Of a DNA stretch of 64,000 nucleotides, positions 1 to 10,957 are shown one piece after another. The translations under genes and the position numbers were made by a program. Each line of letters opens with the position of its first letter. The stretch's first letter is position 1. This DNA comes from Rapana venosa (lineage: Eukaryota; Mollusca; Gastropoda; Neogastropoda; Muricidae): NCBI GenBank assembly GCA_028751875.1, contig CM054165.1, positions 26,055,688-26,119,687 of the forward strand, given 5' to 3'. The notes under the pieces were generated by a model, which made no database searches, was not told where the DNA came from, and worked only from the letters and a program-made list of their open reading frames with translations.

Positions 1-120
1 CCACCACTCGGGGAAAAATTTTTCGGACCCAACGGGGATCAAACCACCGCACACCCGGCCTTTCCGCTTTTTACACGGGCGGTCACTCTAGACCACCGAT
101 CCGGTTTTTTGGGCATAACT
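1..120 (-). repeat. SINE family C, head fragment
   Basis: Read on the minus strand this matches the tRNA-like head seen at 60672-60760 and 32100-32228: a 'ctagag' A-box-like segment, a B-box-like 'GGTTTGATCCCC', then 'accatgagtggtgg'-type sequence. It is diverged and cut by the window edge. The 3' body is outside the window. Confidence 0.5.
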
Positions 121-690
121 GTACTTTTTGTAATTTTTTTTTTTAAATTTAAAGTTTTTAGGGGAAATGATAGAAACCTACGGGGGGGGGGGGGGGGGGG
201 CAGTGATTTTTTTAAGGACAAAGATCTTGTTACGGACAGTAATACTGTTAAGAACACTGTTTCTGATTTTTTTAAATTTTAAAACAACGATAACAAGAAA
301 ATAGATCACAAACAAAGAACAATAACAGTGACCAAGCTAAGGTACTAGTGATGACCTCTCTTTAAGGACAGTAGTCCTGTTAGTGACCTCTGTTTAAGGA
401 CAGTAGGTCTGTTAGTGACATCAGTCCTAATAGCAGTACTTTCACCCTCCCAGGTCTGCTGATCCTCCTATGTACTCCCAGGTCTGGGGGTCTTGGAATA
501 AAATCTTATTGAAAAAAGATAAGGATAATAATTTGTTAGGGGGAAATTTATTAGTCCCCTTGGCGACACGCAAGCGACTTTTATCCTGTTCCCGAAAAAC
601 GGAAAAACGAACCCCATTGGGGAAAAAAAACGGCCCTATTCGCAAAAACCTCACCTTTTGGGGAACTTCAGAGATTATAGGGTGAACGAG
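121..690. other. No gene; AT-rich, short tandem motif
   Basis: No coding signal is seen. A poly-G run lies at 182-200. A unit of about 35 bp built on 'tttaaggacagtag' occurs two to three times between 225 and 430. Confidence 0.5.
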
Positions 691-694
691 AAAA

Positions 695-976
695 ACACAC
701 ACACAAAAAGCCCGCCGCCCAGGGGGGGGCGCACACACACACACAACACACACCACACACATACACACACACACACAACCACACACACTACACACACACC
801 ACAAATAAACAACACAACCACAACCACATACACACCACATACACACAACATACACACACATAACACACATCACTCCCCCACACACACACACACGACCACA
901 CATACACACACCTACACACACTACACACAACACACACACACAAAAACACCACACACAACACAACACACACACACAA
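695..976. repeat. CA-rich microsatellite
   Basis: Nearly continuous CA dinucleotides with scattered interruptions. The open frames here encode only Thr-His or Cys-Val repeats and are not genes. Confidence 0.95.
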
Positions 977-1348
977 ATTGGGTGACAAATTTTCTAATGT
1001 TTAGTTCTGTATCAATTCAAGGTTTAAAAACTTTTTACCCTCATTTTAAGTAAGTCTCGCAGGGGTTTTAACCAATCCACAGTTATTATTGGATAGCCTT
1101 GTCTTGTTGCAATCCCCAGTTTTTTCTTTTTTTTTTAAAATATGGGGGGGAAACTACTTTTGCTTGTTTCCCCGCGCCTTACAATGTTCAAAAATTTTTT
1201 GTTTTCCTCATTAGAGATTTTTCAATTGTGGGTTTTTGTTAATTTTTGTAGTTCATGCCTGTTTTTTCAAATACATTTTTATAGATTGAAAAATCTTTTA
1301 ATGTGCATTCTACCAAAACGTATCTATTTACTTAAAGCCCTTTTATTA

Positions 1349-1353
1349 TGTCG

Positions 1354-1432
<79 letters not shown>

Positions 1433-1452
1433 ACCCCCCCCCCCCCCCCCCG

Positions 1453-1499
<47 letters not shown>

Positions 1500-2025
1500 A
1501 AAACCCCCCCCCCCCCACCCCCCCCCCCCCCCCCCCCCCCCCACCCCCCCCCCCCCTTTCCCCCGGGCCCCAAACCAAAAACTTTAAAAGAGCTAAAAAA
1601 GGCCCCCCCAACACAAACCTCCAATTTAAAACCCCCCAAAAACCATTATTCCCCAAAAACCCTACAAAATTTTTAAAAAACCCCCAACCCACAAAAACCC
1701 CCCAATTTAAAAAAAAAAAAATGATGCCCTTCCCCCCCCCCCAACCCCAAAAATTTAAAAAAAAAAAACCCAAAACCCCAAAAAAACCAAAAATAAACCC
1801 CAAAACCCCCCCTTTCCCCCCAGGGGGAAAACAACCCCCCCAAAACCTAAAAAAAAACCACTTTAAAAATTTTAAAAAAAAAAAAAAATAAAAAAACAAC
1901 CCCCCCACCCCAAAACCCCCAAATCCAAATCCCCAATGAAAACCCCCTTTTCGAAAATTGGGAAAAAGGGGGTTTGGTTTTTTTTTTTTTTTATTTTTTT
2001 TTTTTTTTTTTGGGGGGGGGGGGTG
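1349..2025. other. Poly-C and A/C homopolymer tract, probable poor-quality sequence
   Basis: More than 150 cytosines with few interruptions run from 1349 to about 1556. About 450 bases follow that are almost only A and C (with some T) in short homopolymer runs and hardly any G, ending in poly-T and poly-G. Ordinary genomic sequence does not look like this. A low-quality consensus over a C tract is the likeliest reading. The proline-rich frames here are not genes. Confidence 0.8.
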
Positions 2026-2143
2026 CTGTTTTTAAATTAATACATGGCCGTTATTTGAGGTCGTGTTCAGTGTTGATGTACCGAGCAGGAGTTTTGTTTT
2101 GTTTTTCTTAAAGAAAAAATCCAGTTATTTTTAGACAGGTTCT

Positions 2144-2182
<39 letters not shown>

Positions 2183-2580
2183 ATCCCCCGTGTGGATACC
2201 GTGGGGCCTGTCACTATAAATAGCATCCCCACCTTCTGGAAATTCTGTGCAAGAAATTTCCTCTTTTCTGTCCCTCTCTTTGTTTCTGTCTTGTTCCTTT
2301 TTCTTCCTGTCACCTCCTTCTTGTCTATTTCCTGCCTTCTTGGTCCATTCTCCTGCCCCCCCTTTTTTTTTCCCTGAAAGACTTCAAAGATAGTTATCTC
2401 TTATGCCGAAGTTGGATGTGCTGGGCCTGACTTGTCAGGCGCTTAACGGCAGCGTGGCGCATTTTCGCTCATATAGTGGACAACAGTAGTTGCTGTCTGA
2501 GCGTTCGACGACGACGACAACTTCGAAGAAGAAGAAGAAGAAGAAGAAAACGAACAAGAACAACAACAACAACAACAACA
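2183..2580 (+). repeat. Interspersed repeat family H, copy 1
   Basis: Begins with a 'GTGGGGCCTGTCACTATAAA'-type head, continues through a T/C-rich stretch ('tctgtccctctctttgtttc') and ends in 'ctgggcctgacttgtcaggc' followed by a trinucleotide tail (CGA/AAG/AAC)n at 2510-2584. Related copies are at 7155-7530 (-) and 27621-28050 (+), with a distant one at 33540-33740. No coding capacity is seen. It could be a SINE or another non-autonomous element. Confidence 0.75.
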
Positions 2581-2643
2581 ACAATACAAGGCTTTTTCTG
2601 TGTGAACGTCTTGATTCAGTTAACAAGAAAACTACTTAAGGAC

Positions 2644-2750
2644 ACCACACACACACACACAACACACACACACACACAACACACACACACACACACACAA
2701 CACACACACATACACACACACACACACACAACACACACAACCACACACAA

Positions 2751-2784
<34 letters not shown>
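2644..2784. repeat. CA microsatellite
   Basis: (CA)n with occasional interruptions, about 140 bp. Confidence 0.97.
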
Positions 2785-2786
<2 letters not shown>

Positions 2787-2812
2787 CGGGCAAAGACATG
2801 AATGCCTAGGCA

Positions 2813-3100
2813 AAAAGGTAAAGGTGTCCCATAACCTATAAGGTCGTAGGGGAGCGAGGCGTCAGAGACCTCACTTCTCTAGGGCCAGCATATTGAGGGC
2901 GGCGCCCATCTCCTCTCCCTCGCTGCTTTACCTTCCCTGACCCTAAAGAGGGCAGGTACCCATTTACAGCTGGGTGAACTGGGGGAACTGTACTGAAGCC
3001 AAGGCGCGCAAACGGTCACCCATCCAACTGGTAACCACGCTCGACGCTGCTTAACTTGGCTGGGGGAAAGCGAGTGTTCCGACCACTGAGCTGTTGGATA
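2813..3100 (-). mobile_element. tRNA/5S-rRNA-type SINE, copy 1
   Basis: On the minus strand the element opens with an A-box-like 'agctcagtggtcgg' segment and continues into 5S-rRNA-like 'AAGTTAAGCAGCGTCGAGCG' and 'TTGGATGGGTGACCG'. Its 3' end is (CCTTTA)n-like. An 8-bp direct repeat, CCTAGGCA, lies on both sides (2805-2812 and 3101-3108), consistent with a target-site duplication. Confidence 0.85.
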
Positions 3101-3142
3101 CCTAGGCAGGGGTGAAATAAATGATCGTCACGTGTATCCCCT

Positions 3143-5500
3143 GTGTCAACCTCTGTGTGTTGTAAGCTCTTAAGACTGTCAACAGCTGTAGCCAGATTTA
3201 ACAGGGCCTTAACACCACGGCGCTTCAAATCCAGCATCAACAGAGCCAGAACAAGAACATACCCTGGAGCTGACATAGGCAGCGACCACGACCTTGTGCT
3301 GCTGGTATTCAAAATGAAGCTGAAGAAAAACAAACAGCCTGCAAACCCACGTATCAAATTTGACGTGGACAAACTGAAAGATCCAGATGTCGAGGAGGTC
3401 TTCCAAGCTAAGCTTGGCGGACGTTTTGCGGCATTAACCCTCCTGGACAATGACATCAATGACCTCACCAACAACTTAAATGAGGCAGTCCGAGAAACGC
3501 AGAGGAGGTACTCGGTCGCCAGAGGAATAAACCACCACCATGGACTCCCAATGACATCTTGGACCTCTGCGATACAAGAAGAGGCACTGAAAACCAACCA
3601 GGTCTTCCAACCTAAAGAATACCGGGAGGCCAACAAATCTCGTGAAAAAGGGTCAATGTTAAAGGCCAGAGAGAAGTGGATCAGTGATCAATGTGATGAG
3701 ATCGAAAAAAAACATGAAATTTGGGCAACAGTAAAAAGGCATACGACACCCTGAAGAAACTCACAAAACCACTTCAACCAAATTCATCAGTCATTGAAGA
3801 CAGCTCCGGAAACCTCCTCACAGAAAGCTCAGCTGCATTGAACAGGTGGTTGAATAATTGTCAGGAACTGTACAACTACCCAATACAACCTGACAAGAGC
3901 TATAAGAGGGGAAAGAAAGCAACATCAAGAGCACCCTCGCCATTAACCTATACTGAGGGAAGAAGTGGAAAAAGCCATCCCCCGGGTTACCAGTAGGAAA
4001 GCCCCCAGGAGCAGACAATATACCAGCAGAGCTGCTCAAGCATGGTGGCGAAACAGTCATCACATATGTTAAAAGCTATCTTCGAAGATTTGGGAGACAA
4101 AACAGTGGCCAACAGAATGGACACAATCACTCATCATACCCTGCCCAAAAAGGGGAATTTACCCCAAATGCCAAAACTATAGAACATTCAGCCTCATCAG
4201 CCACGCCAGCAAGATCATGCTCAAAGTTATTTTGAATCGACTCAAGTAGGAGGCAGAAAAAACCCCTTGCAGAGGAACAAGCTGGGTTCAGGGCAGGAAG
4301 GAGCACAATCGAACAGATTTTTAACTGCAACATCATGATGGAAAAACATCTCCAACACCCAGAGGCCCTGTTCCACAACTTCATCGACTTCAAAAAGGTT
4401 TTGACAGAGTATGGCACGAAGGCCTGTGGCAGGTTTCCTCAGAATGTTTGGCAATTGAAAAAGGACTAGTGAAATCCATCCAAGCACTATACAACACTGC
4501 AAGCAGTGCAGTCCTTCTGAACAATCAGGTCGGAGACTACTTCAAAACCACGTTGGGGTCCGACAAGGATGCTGTTATCTCCAGTCTGTTCAATCTGTTT
4601 TGGGAAAAAACATCTGAGGAGACCTCCATGACTTCCATCTTCCCCATCTCCATTGGCGGCAGACCCTTCAACAACTTACGGTTTGCCGATGACATTGACC
4701 TCATGGGCGGAAGTAACACAGAGCTGCAAGATTTACGACCAGACTTGGAACAGAGCTGGAGCATATGGGAGGAGGTGAGCTCGGAGAAAAAGTAAAGTAC
4801 TTGTGAACAGCACGAGCAATGCCACCGCTAAAAATTTACATGAACGGCCAACAACTGGAGGAGGTAGATGCTTTTAAATACCTCGGCGTTTCACTCACAA
4901 AGGACGGGCGATCGACGACCAGAAATCAAAGTCAGAATAGCCAGGGCAACATCTTCCATGACAAAACTCACACCATATGGAAAAGTAAAGAGGATCAGTT
5001 TCCCAATCAAACTAAAGCTCTACAAAGCCCTAATTCAGTCAATCCTGCTGTACGGAAGTGAAACCTGGACATGGACTGCTGAAACAGCAAGCGAATCCAG
5101 TCATTCGAAACAAAATGCCATAGAAAAAACTACGGGGCTATCTTGGGAGAGAACGAAAGACCATGAATTTGTCAAGAGTCAAAATAACACAGCTGGCAGG
5201 TCCACAGGAACCCCTTCTCACCATCGTCAAGAAGAAAAAGCTGACATGGTTGGGCCCACGTCACCCGCCACAACACTCTGCCAAAACAGTACTGCGGGGA
5301 AAACACTCGAAGGGGGCAGAAGGAGGGGAAGACAGAACAAGTCATGGATGGACAACATCAGAGAAGGGGACAGGATGAATGACTCGGCACTACTGCGCAG
5401 AGCCGAGGACCGAGATGGATGGAGGAGGCTTACCACGGCATCGTCTTTCATGTCTCCCCCACGACCGCCAAGGTCACGGGTCTGATGATGATGATGATGA
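3143..5500 (+). mobile_element. Decayed non-LTR retrotransposon (LINE) with endonuclease and RT pieces
   Basis: In order, spread over several frames: the end of an endonuclease domain with SDH motif 'GSDHDLVL' (3278-3301); a linker; the RT motif 'EEQAGFRAGRST' (from 4269); a 'FDRVWHEGLW' stretch near 4395-4430; the RT catalytic box FADD (4682-4693); 'AFKYLGVSLTKDGRST' near 4872-4920; and a C-terminal 'RQNKSWMDNIRE' block ending about 5485. The 3' end is a (TGA)n run, 5483-5500. The 5' half of the endonuclease is missing and multiple frameshifts and stops are present, so this copy is dead. A 3' fragment of the same family is at 9177-9811. I do not assign the clade; a short-repeat 3' end is typical of RTE-type elements. 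Confidence 0.9.
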
Positions 5501-5514
5501 TAAGACCTGGCCGT

Positions 5515-5760
5515 AAGAGGCCAGGAGGATAGGAATGAGGAGGGGGGAGGGAGGGGATGGGGGGAGAGATGGGGGGAGGGAGATGAGATGTGATGGTGTG
5601 GGGTTGGGGGGGGGGGGGAGTTAGGGAGGAAGAGAGGGATTTGGGTTTTGGGTTTCCCTAAAGGGGTCATTGCCATGAAAAGAGTATGTTTGAAGGAAAA
5701 TGTGTGAGGGAGGTGGGGGTGGGATTGCTAAAACAGGGGAGGAGGGGGGGGGGGGGGGTT
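5515..5760. repeat. G-rich purine tract
   Basis: Runs of G with A interruptions, including poly-G at 5608-5618 and 5745-5758. No coding signal is seen. Confidence 0.8.
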
Positions 5761-6164
5761 GAGTAAGAGAGATGTGGTGTGTGTGTGTGTGTTTTGTGGC
5801 GCGCGCGCGGGTCTTCTCTGAGTAATGTGCGACGACTAAAAAAGGGCTCCATTATTTGTGCCCACTTACAACCCTCTTCGTTGTGTGTGTGTATTTTTGT
5901 GTGTGGGGATTTCGAAACCTTCACCAAACTTACAGCCTGACTTTTTTTTTAGATAACTTGTGTGTGTTTCTTCATCTGTGGAATTGGGCTGGTATTTGTG
6001 TAGTTAATCTTCCTATCTACATTTTGTCTCGCTGTTGTTTCAACTGTAGTCTTTGATGTTATTGTTTTTTTTACCGCCATCTTTCGTAGGATAGATCTAC
6101 ATGTAGCTTTTACCCAGAACGTACATCAAAAATAAATGTTCTTTGTTGGGTTTTATTGACGTTT
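5761..6164. other. No feature recognised
   Basis: T-rich sequence with a short GT run (5776-5792). No repeat or exon is recognised. Confidence 0.4.
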
Positions 6165-6490
6165 TTCGACGATGACTTCCAAAATAGCAGAGGAGGCAGC
6201 TGCTGTTTTGGAAACTGGGCAGAAATTTGATTATAGTGGAGATGCCTTGCCCACAGCACATCCCCACTCTCTCGGCCAAGTGAGCATAAGGACAGTCAGC
6301 GTTGGAGATGTTCTCCAAAGGCCAACCAGCCCCCAGGGCTGCAGCACGATATAAGGACTGTGCAAGTCAAGTCAGAGAGTCAAAGTCGATCACTAAAGAC
6401 TAAGCTGTAAAGTGGAATTCCATGAGTGGGAAAGCCACTGGTCATACAGCCTCTCACTTTGCTGTTACCCCCAGCGCCAATGGTTTAATC
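6165..6490. repeat. Interspersed repeat family L, copy 1
   Basis: About 330 bp that recurs nearly unchanged at 10958-11295 in the same orientation. Shared marks include 'gcagctgctgttttggaaac', 'gatgccttgcccacagcaca' and 'ccactggtcatacagcctct'. Frames are open on both strands across part of it (60-73 codons) but resemble no known protein. The element class is unknown. Confidence 0.8.
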
Positions 6491-6879
6491 AAGAATTGTG
6501 ATCCGCGACCAACAAAAAGCAAAATGGAGACACTTGTCATGGAAATAGCAGAAACCAGTACATAGATCTATACAAACGACGACTTTACTGAACATGTTTG
6601 GATGGGACTGAACACAAACAAAGACAGCCTCAAAAGGAAAAACTAAAAACTCAAAAGTGATACCAGAAAATGACGTGTTGCAATTCGCGTGTGGCAGAAA
6701 TGTTGCTTCCACATTTGCCGAACACTTCGAAAAAGTCTTTCAAAACTGTATCAAAACCACACCGGTTACCCTTGCCAAAGCTGTTTGAGAAGAAAGCAAT
6801 GAAAGTGTGCAGCATATCCAACCATCCAGTCTGCTGCTGTTTGATGAAATAGATCAGCTTGTTTCTTTCTTCTTTTCTT
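6491..6879. other. Unrecognised sequence with overlapping short frames
   Basis: Open frames exist on both strands over 6651-6941. Neither is recognisable and no splice-flanked exon can be defended. Treated as non-coding. Confidence 0.3.
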
Positions 6880-6884
6880 TCTTC

Positions 6885-7050
6885 TTTTATATCGTGTGTA
6901 TGCGGTTTTGTAAATTTTGTCATCCGTTCCCACCGGCACACAATGGCCTACTCTTCCGAAAAGCGGAACAGGATTTAACGTGTGCGCAAGATGTTCTGCG
7001 TGCGTTCGCACACGAGGCTTCGGTTTATAGTCTCATCCGAAATACTTGGA
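6885..7050 (-). mobile_element. SINE family A fragment
   Basis: Matches the body of the family A SINE on the minus strand: the 'cacaatggcctactcttccg' block, the 'acgtgtgcgcaagatgttct' block and the 'ggtttatagtctcatccga' block in that plus-strand order. The tRNA-like head and the 3' tail are missing. Confidence 0.85.
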
Positions 7051-7154
7051 CAATATGAGAGACGTGAAAAAGTGAAGATTACAGGTATGGATGAATGTGA
7101 AGAGGAAGACCTTGAGAAGAAGATCCTGGATGTGTTAAGAACAAAACGACAGTG

Positions 7155-7530
7155 TTACTTCTTCGTCTTCTTCGTAGAACGCTCAGACAGCAACTATTGT
7201 TGTCTGTTATATGAGCGAAAACGCGTTGCACTGCTGTTTGCGTCACACTGCTGTTTGCGTCACACTGCTATTAAAGCGCCTGACAAATCAGGCCCAGCGC
7301 AGCCGACTTCGGCTTGGGAGAGAATTGTTATTTTATAAGTCTTTCTGGGGGAAAAACAAAGGCAGGAGAATGGACCCAGAAGGCAGAAAATAGACAAGAA
7401 GGAGGCGACAACACGAAAAGGAACAAGGCAGAAACAAAGAGAGGGATAGAAAAGAGGGAATTCGTAGCACAAAATTTCCAGAAGATGGAGATACTATTTA
7501 TACTTACAGGCCACGGCATTCCCACGGGGG
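7155..7530 (-). repeat. Interspersed repeat family H, copy 2
   Basis: Reverse-orientation copy of the repeat at 2183-2580. It has the same 'gcctgacaaatcaggccca' palindromic segment, A/G-rich core and 'cctgtaagtataaatag' head read on the minus strand. Confidence 0.75.
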
Positions 7531-7584
7531 TCAGTGTTATGAAAAATAACATTCCTGTGGTACATCACACAAAGTACAAAATCC

Positions 7585-7720
7585 ATATATCAAGTCAAGT
7601 CAAAGTCAAGTCAAAAACACTTTAATCATCCCATGAAGGGCAATTACAATACTGACAGGCACATTGATACCTATCATTATCTCACAAGACACAAGAAAAA
7701 TACATTCAGATTATTATAAG
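7585..7720 (+). repeat. CAAGT-headed repeat family K, copy 1
   Basis: Begins with (CAAGT)n-like 'caagtcaagtcaaagtcaag', followed by 'aatcatcccatgaagggcaa' and 'ttacaatactgacaggca'. Copies are at 10640-10870 (+) and 27215-27365 (-). No coding capacity. Probably the end of a larger retroelement. Confidence 0.7.
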
Positions 7721-7749
7721 CATTCCAAGATAGCTTAAAAAAATTATCA

Positions 7750-8033
7750 TTCACAAACACAAACCCAGGTGCGCGCCCCACACACGCACCGCGTACACAC
7801 ACACAACACACACACACACACACACACACACACGCCAATGTAGGAATACAATGTTGTAAATACCATTGATTGGAAAAAAATTTTTTTTAATTTGCGTTCA
7901 GGCACGTGCGCATTCACACACACGCGCACACCCATACATACACACACCAATATATGAACACAGTTTTATCACACATACACACACACGTGCACCCCTGCAC
8001 CATAATGACCCTTATCTAGTAAAGACATAAACA

Positions 8034-8078
<45 letters not shown>

Positions 8079-8280
8079 CACACACACGCACACACACACA
8101 CACACACAATTTAGAAATCATTCTTGAAAGCCAAAAGCAAGATACAGGAGTACTTATTTTCATTAACACACACACACACACACACACACACAATTTAGAA
8201 ATCATTCTTGAAAGCCAAAAGCAAGATACAGGAGTACTTATTTTCATTAACACACACACACACACACACACACACGCACT
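7750..8280. repeat. CA microsatellite array with a duplicated 84-bp segment
   Basis: (CA)n tracts with unique islands. A 59-bp island beginning 'aatttagaaatcattcttga' occurs at 8108-8166 and again, essentially unchanged, at 8192-8250. The period is 84 bp including CA sequence, so this is a recent tandem duplication. Confidence 0.9.
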
Positions 8281-8322
8281 TGACAATCAGGGAGGTATAT
8301 CAGAGAATGTAAAACTGTTTGG

Positions 8323-8586
8323 TCAGTGCTGTTTTGAATTTAAAATTCGAACGACTACTAAAACAAAGGAATTTCTTTTTCTATTTGTTTTACTGTTGGA
8401 GCACCGAAAGCGGCGTCCTGAAGGCAATAACTGAAATTCCGAAGACATAGAATGGGAAGGATCAGCCAAGATGGCAGTCGCTTTGCGCACAAGCTGCTGA
8501 TCGCAGTAGGGCTTGAGATCTCTTTGTTCTTCTCCAATTATTTTTGAGCAGATTCTAACAATTCTCCGAAGACTATACACTTTCAC
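8323..8586 (-). mobile_element. LINE C-terminal fragment (LLPSGRRFR type)
   Basis: An open minus-strand frame of 87 codons contains 'RKATAILADPSH', 'LLPSGRRFRCSNSKTNR' and 'NSFVLVVVRILN'. This order is the common C-terminus of many animal non-LTR reverse transcriptases. Only the extreme 3' end is present. Confidence 0.75.
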
Positions 8587-8737
8587 CCTAACTTAACTCT
8601 CCTCACTAGCTACCCTTCGTCATTTACAAGCCTCCCATATAAAAATAGCTCACCACCCCACATTACAGCCTCCTTTAGCCACTCGCTCGTGCAAGCACGC
8701 ACTTTCCCCAGTACCCCCCCACCCCTACACACACACA

Positions 8738-9176
8738 CAATACTTAAATTTAAGACTAAAGGGTATGTTTTAAGGTTGGACTTGGAAGAAGAAATACGTT
8801 TGTGCTTGAGAGAGTATGGGAGAGAATTCCAGCCAGAAGGGTCTTGAAAAGAGACAGACTTGCTCACCATACGATTAATTTTGTTGGCAAGTTGAGGATA
8901 TCAAACAGACGAGTGTCAGCAGAAGTGTGAAGATTACGAGATTGGACATCAACTTGAAGGAGGCTAGAAAGGATCAGAGTTATCAACGTATCTAAAGCAC
9001 CGTGTGGCAAGTTTGTGTTGAATTCGCTTCTTTAGGGGAAGCCAGTGCAAGTCACAAAGCAGAGGAGAGACATGCTAGGACTTGGAACAACTAAAAACAA
9101 GACAAGCAGCACTGTTTTGTAGAGTTTGAACCTTGTCAACAAGTTGTTTTGGAGATCCAGACAACAGAGCATTCAT
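8738..9176 (-). mobile_element. CR1-like LINE, 3' part
   Basis: The minus strand reads 'NALLSGSPKQLVDKVQTLQN', 'CDLHWLPLKKRIQHKLA' and 'DPSGWNSLPYSLKHKR', the standard order at the C-terminus of CR1-like LINE proteins. Stops and frameshifts show decay. Its upstream continuation is at 9812-9960, separated by a younger LINE. Confidence 0.8.
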
Positions 9177-9811
9177 CATCATCATCAGTCCCTTGACCTT
9201 GGCGATCGTGGAGGAGACACGAAAGACGATGCCGTGGTAAGCCTCCTCCATCCATCTCGGTCCTCGGCTCTGCGCAGAAGTGCCGAGTCATTCATCCTGG
9301 TCCATTCTCTGATGTTGTCCATCCATGACTTGTTCTGTCTTCCCCTCTTTCTGCCACCTTCGAGTGTTCCCTGCAGTACTGTTTTTGGCAGAGTGTTGTG
9401 GCGGGTGACTTGGCCAAACCATGTCAGCTTTTTCTTCTTGACGATGGTGAGAAGGGGTTCCTGTGGACCTGCCAGCCGTGTTATTTGACTCTTGACAAAT
9501 TCATTGGTCTTTCGTTCTCTCCAGGATATGCCCAGCAGTTTTCTATGGCATTTTGTTTCGAATGACTGGATTCGCTTTGCTGTTTCAGCAGTCAATGTCC
9601 AGGTTTCACTTCCGTACAGCAGGATAGTCTGAATTAGGGCTTTGTAGAGCTTTAGTTTGATTGGGAAACTGATCTCTTTACTTTCCCATATGGTGGTGAG
9701 TTTTGTCATGGAAGATGTTGCCATGGCTAGTCTGACTTTGATTTCTGTCGTCGATCGCCCGTCCTTTGTGAGTGTAGCGCCAAGGTATTTAAAAGCGTCT
9801 ACCTCCTCCAA
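9177..9811 (-). mobile_element. 5'-truncated LINE, same family as 3143-5500
   Basis: An uninterrupted minus-strand frame of 208 codons (9185-9811) covers the region after the RT domain: 'FKYLGATLTKDGRST', 'LYGSETWTLTAETAKRIQ', 'PQEPLLTIVKKKKLTWFGQ' and 'RQNKSWMDNIREWT'. The 3' end is a (GAT)n run (9174-9187 read on the plus strand as CAT). It starts abruptly inside the coding region, as in 5'-truncated insertions, and splits an older LINE. Confidence 0.9.
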
Positions 9812-9960
9812 ATGCTGGCATTAGAGGAATGTAATCAAGGTAAGAAAGAAGGAAAGGGCAAACTGAAGTTGTTATAGCTTCCACAGTAGGAAGGTGTTGG
9901 ATGGAACTTGTTCTACGCAGTTCAAGATAGTAAGTAGGGCAGATGTTTGAAATATGCTGC
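9812..9960 (-). mobile_element. CR1-like LINE, upstream part of the interrupted copy
   Basis: The minus strand encodes 'ISNICPTYYLELRRTSSIQH' and then 'LLSYLDYIPL', the conserved segment that normally precedes 'N.LL.G.P' in CR1-like proteins. That next segment is found at 9150-9176 on the other side of the inserted LINE. Confidence 0.75.
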
Positions 9961-9989
9961 TGAAAGCTGAGAGTATTTATTGTCCATGG

Positions 9990-10180
9990 TGTTTCCTAAA
10001 GTTTTTTGTCGTTGGTGTTGGTGTGTTTGTTTGCTTTGGGGTTTTTTGTTTTTGTTTGGTTGGAGGTTTTTTGGTTGTTGTTTTTTTGGTTGTTTTGTTG
10101 TGTGTTTTTTGTTGTTGTTGTTGGGTTGTTGTTGGGTTTTTGGTTTTTGTTCTTTTTGGGGGGAGGCGAGAGTGCTACAA
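9990..10180. repeat. G/T-rich low-complexity tract
   Basis: Runs of T and G with TTG trinucleotides. A similar tract lies at 10445-10530. Frames here give Phe/Val/Cys-rich peptides without gene character. Confidence 0.8.
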
Positions 10181-10639
10181 TTTTGGAAAGGGTAATGTCA
10201 AAGCCGTCCAAATGTATGGACGATGGAAGTAAGTCAGGTAAATTTCTTTGGTGTGATGAAAATGTTGTCAGTCTTATCCTCATTTAAAGGTAGCTTGTTC
10301 AGAGACCTCCTGTCTTGGGAAGATCATAATTATGGTAGTGGACTGTTGTGCAAAGGAGAGCATTAGTGACATTGACAAGTTGTTCGAAACTGGTAGCAAA
10401 CAAAATCTTTGCATAATAAAATGGAACTTTTTAGCATCGTGCAAAAGTTTTGTTTTGTTTTGTTTTGTTGGGTTTTTTGTTTGTTTGTTTGTTGTTGTTG
10501 TTTTTGGGTTTTTGTTGTTGTTTTTTGGGGGGGCAGAGTAGAAATCTATTAATGTACAGCCAGTTTCGATTTGTTGTCTCTCCCCACGTCTTCTGTCGTG
10601 TTTGTCAGCTTGGAGCTGGGGTCATGTGGCAGCAAACCA

Positions 10640-10870
10640 GCGTGCAAGTCAAGTCAAGTCAAGTCAAGTCAAGTTAAGTCATACAACACGACACACTCTT
10701 GACTGAGCCATCCACAAGTACAGTGACAATCTCCTCAAGTCTACTGATGTCTTTCAAACTCTTCCCTTTGATATCATCTCTACTTTAATCATCCCATGAA
10801 GGGCAATTACAATACTGACAGGCAGATTGACACGCATCAAAAATCTCAAAGACACAAGAAAGCTACATTT
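10640..10870 (+). repeat. CAAGT pentanucleotide and repeat family K, copy 2, split
   Basis: (CAAGT)n at 10646-10676. A different block follows at 10688-10785, an inverted copy of 11507-11608. The family K body ('aatcatcccatgaagggcaa') resumes at 10788. The K repeat appears to be interrupted or rearranged here. Confidence 0.65.
10688..10785 (-). repeat. Inverted repeat arm 1
   Basis: The reverse complement of this block matches 11507-11608 closely: 'gggaagagtttgaaagacat', 'gaggagattgtcactgt' and 'cagtcaagagtgtg' are shared. The arms enclose about 720 bp, including repeat family L. Confidence 0.75.
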
Positions 10871-10957
10871 ATTTCATAGTGGTGAAAACATTCCAAAAGC
10901 AGGGGCACGTGAGAAACTCGGCCTCTGGTATGTACGTTTGTCCGTCGTGTCCGACGA

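Noticed and set aside
1142..1908. Poly-proline and poly-glycine open frames
   Set aside because: They come from the poly-C tract and poor-quality sequence.
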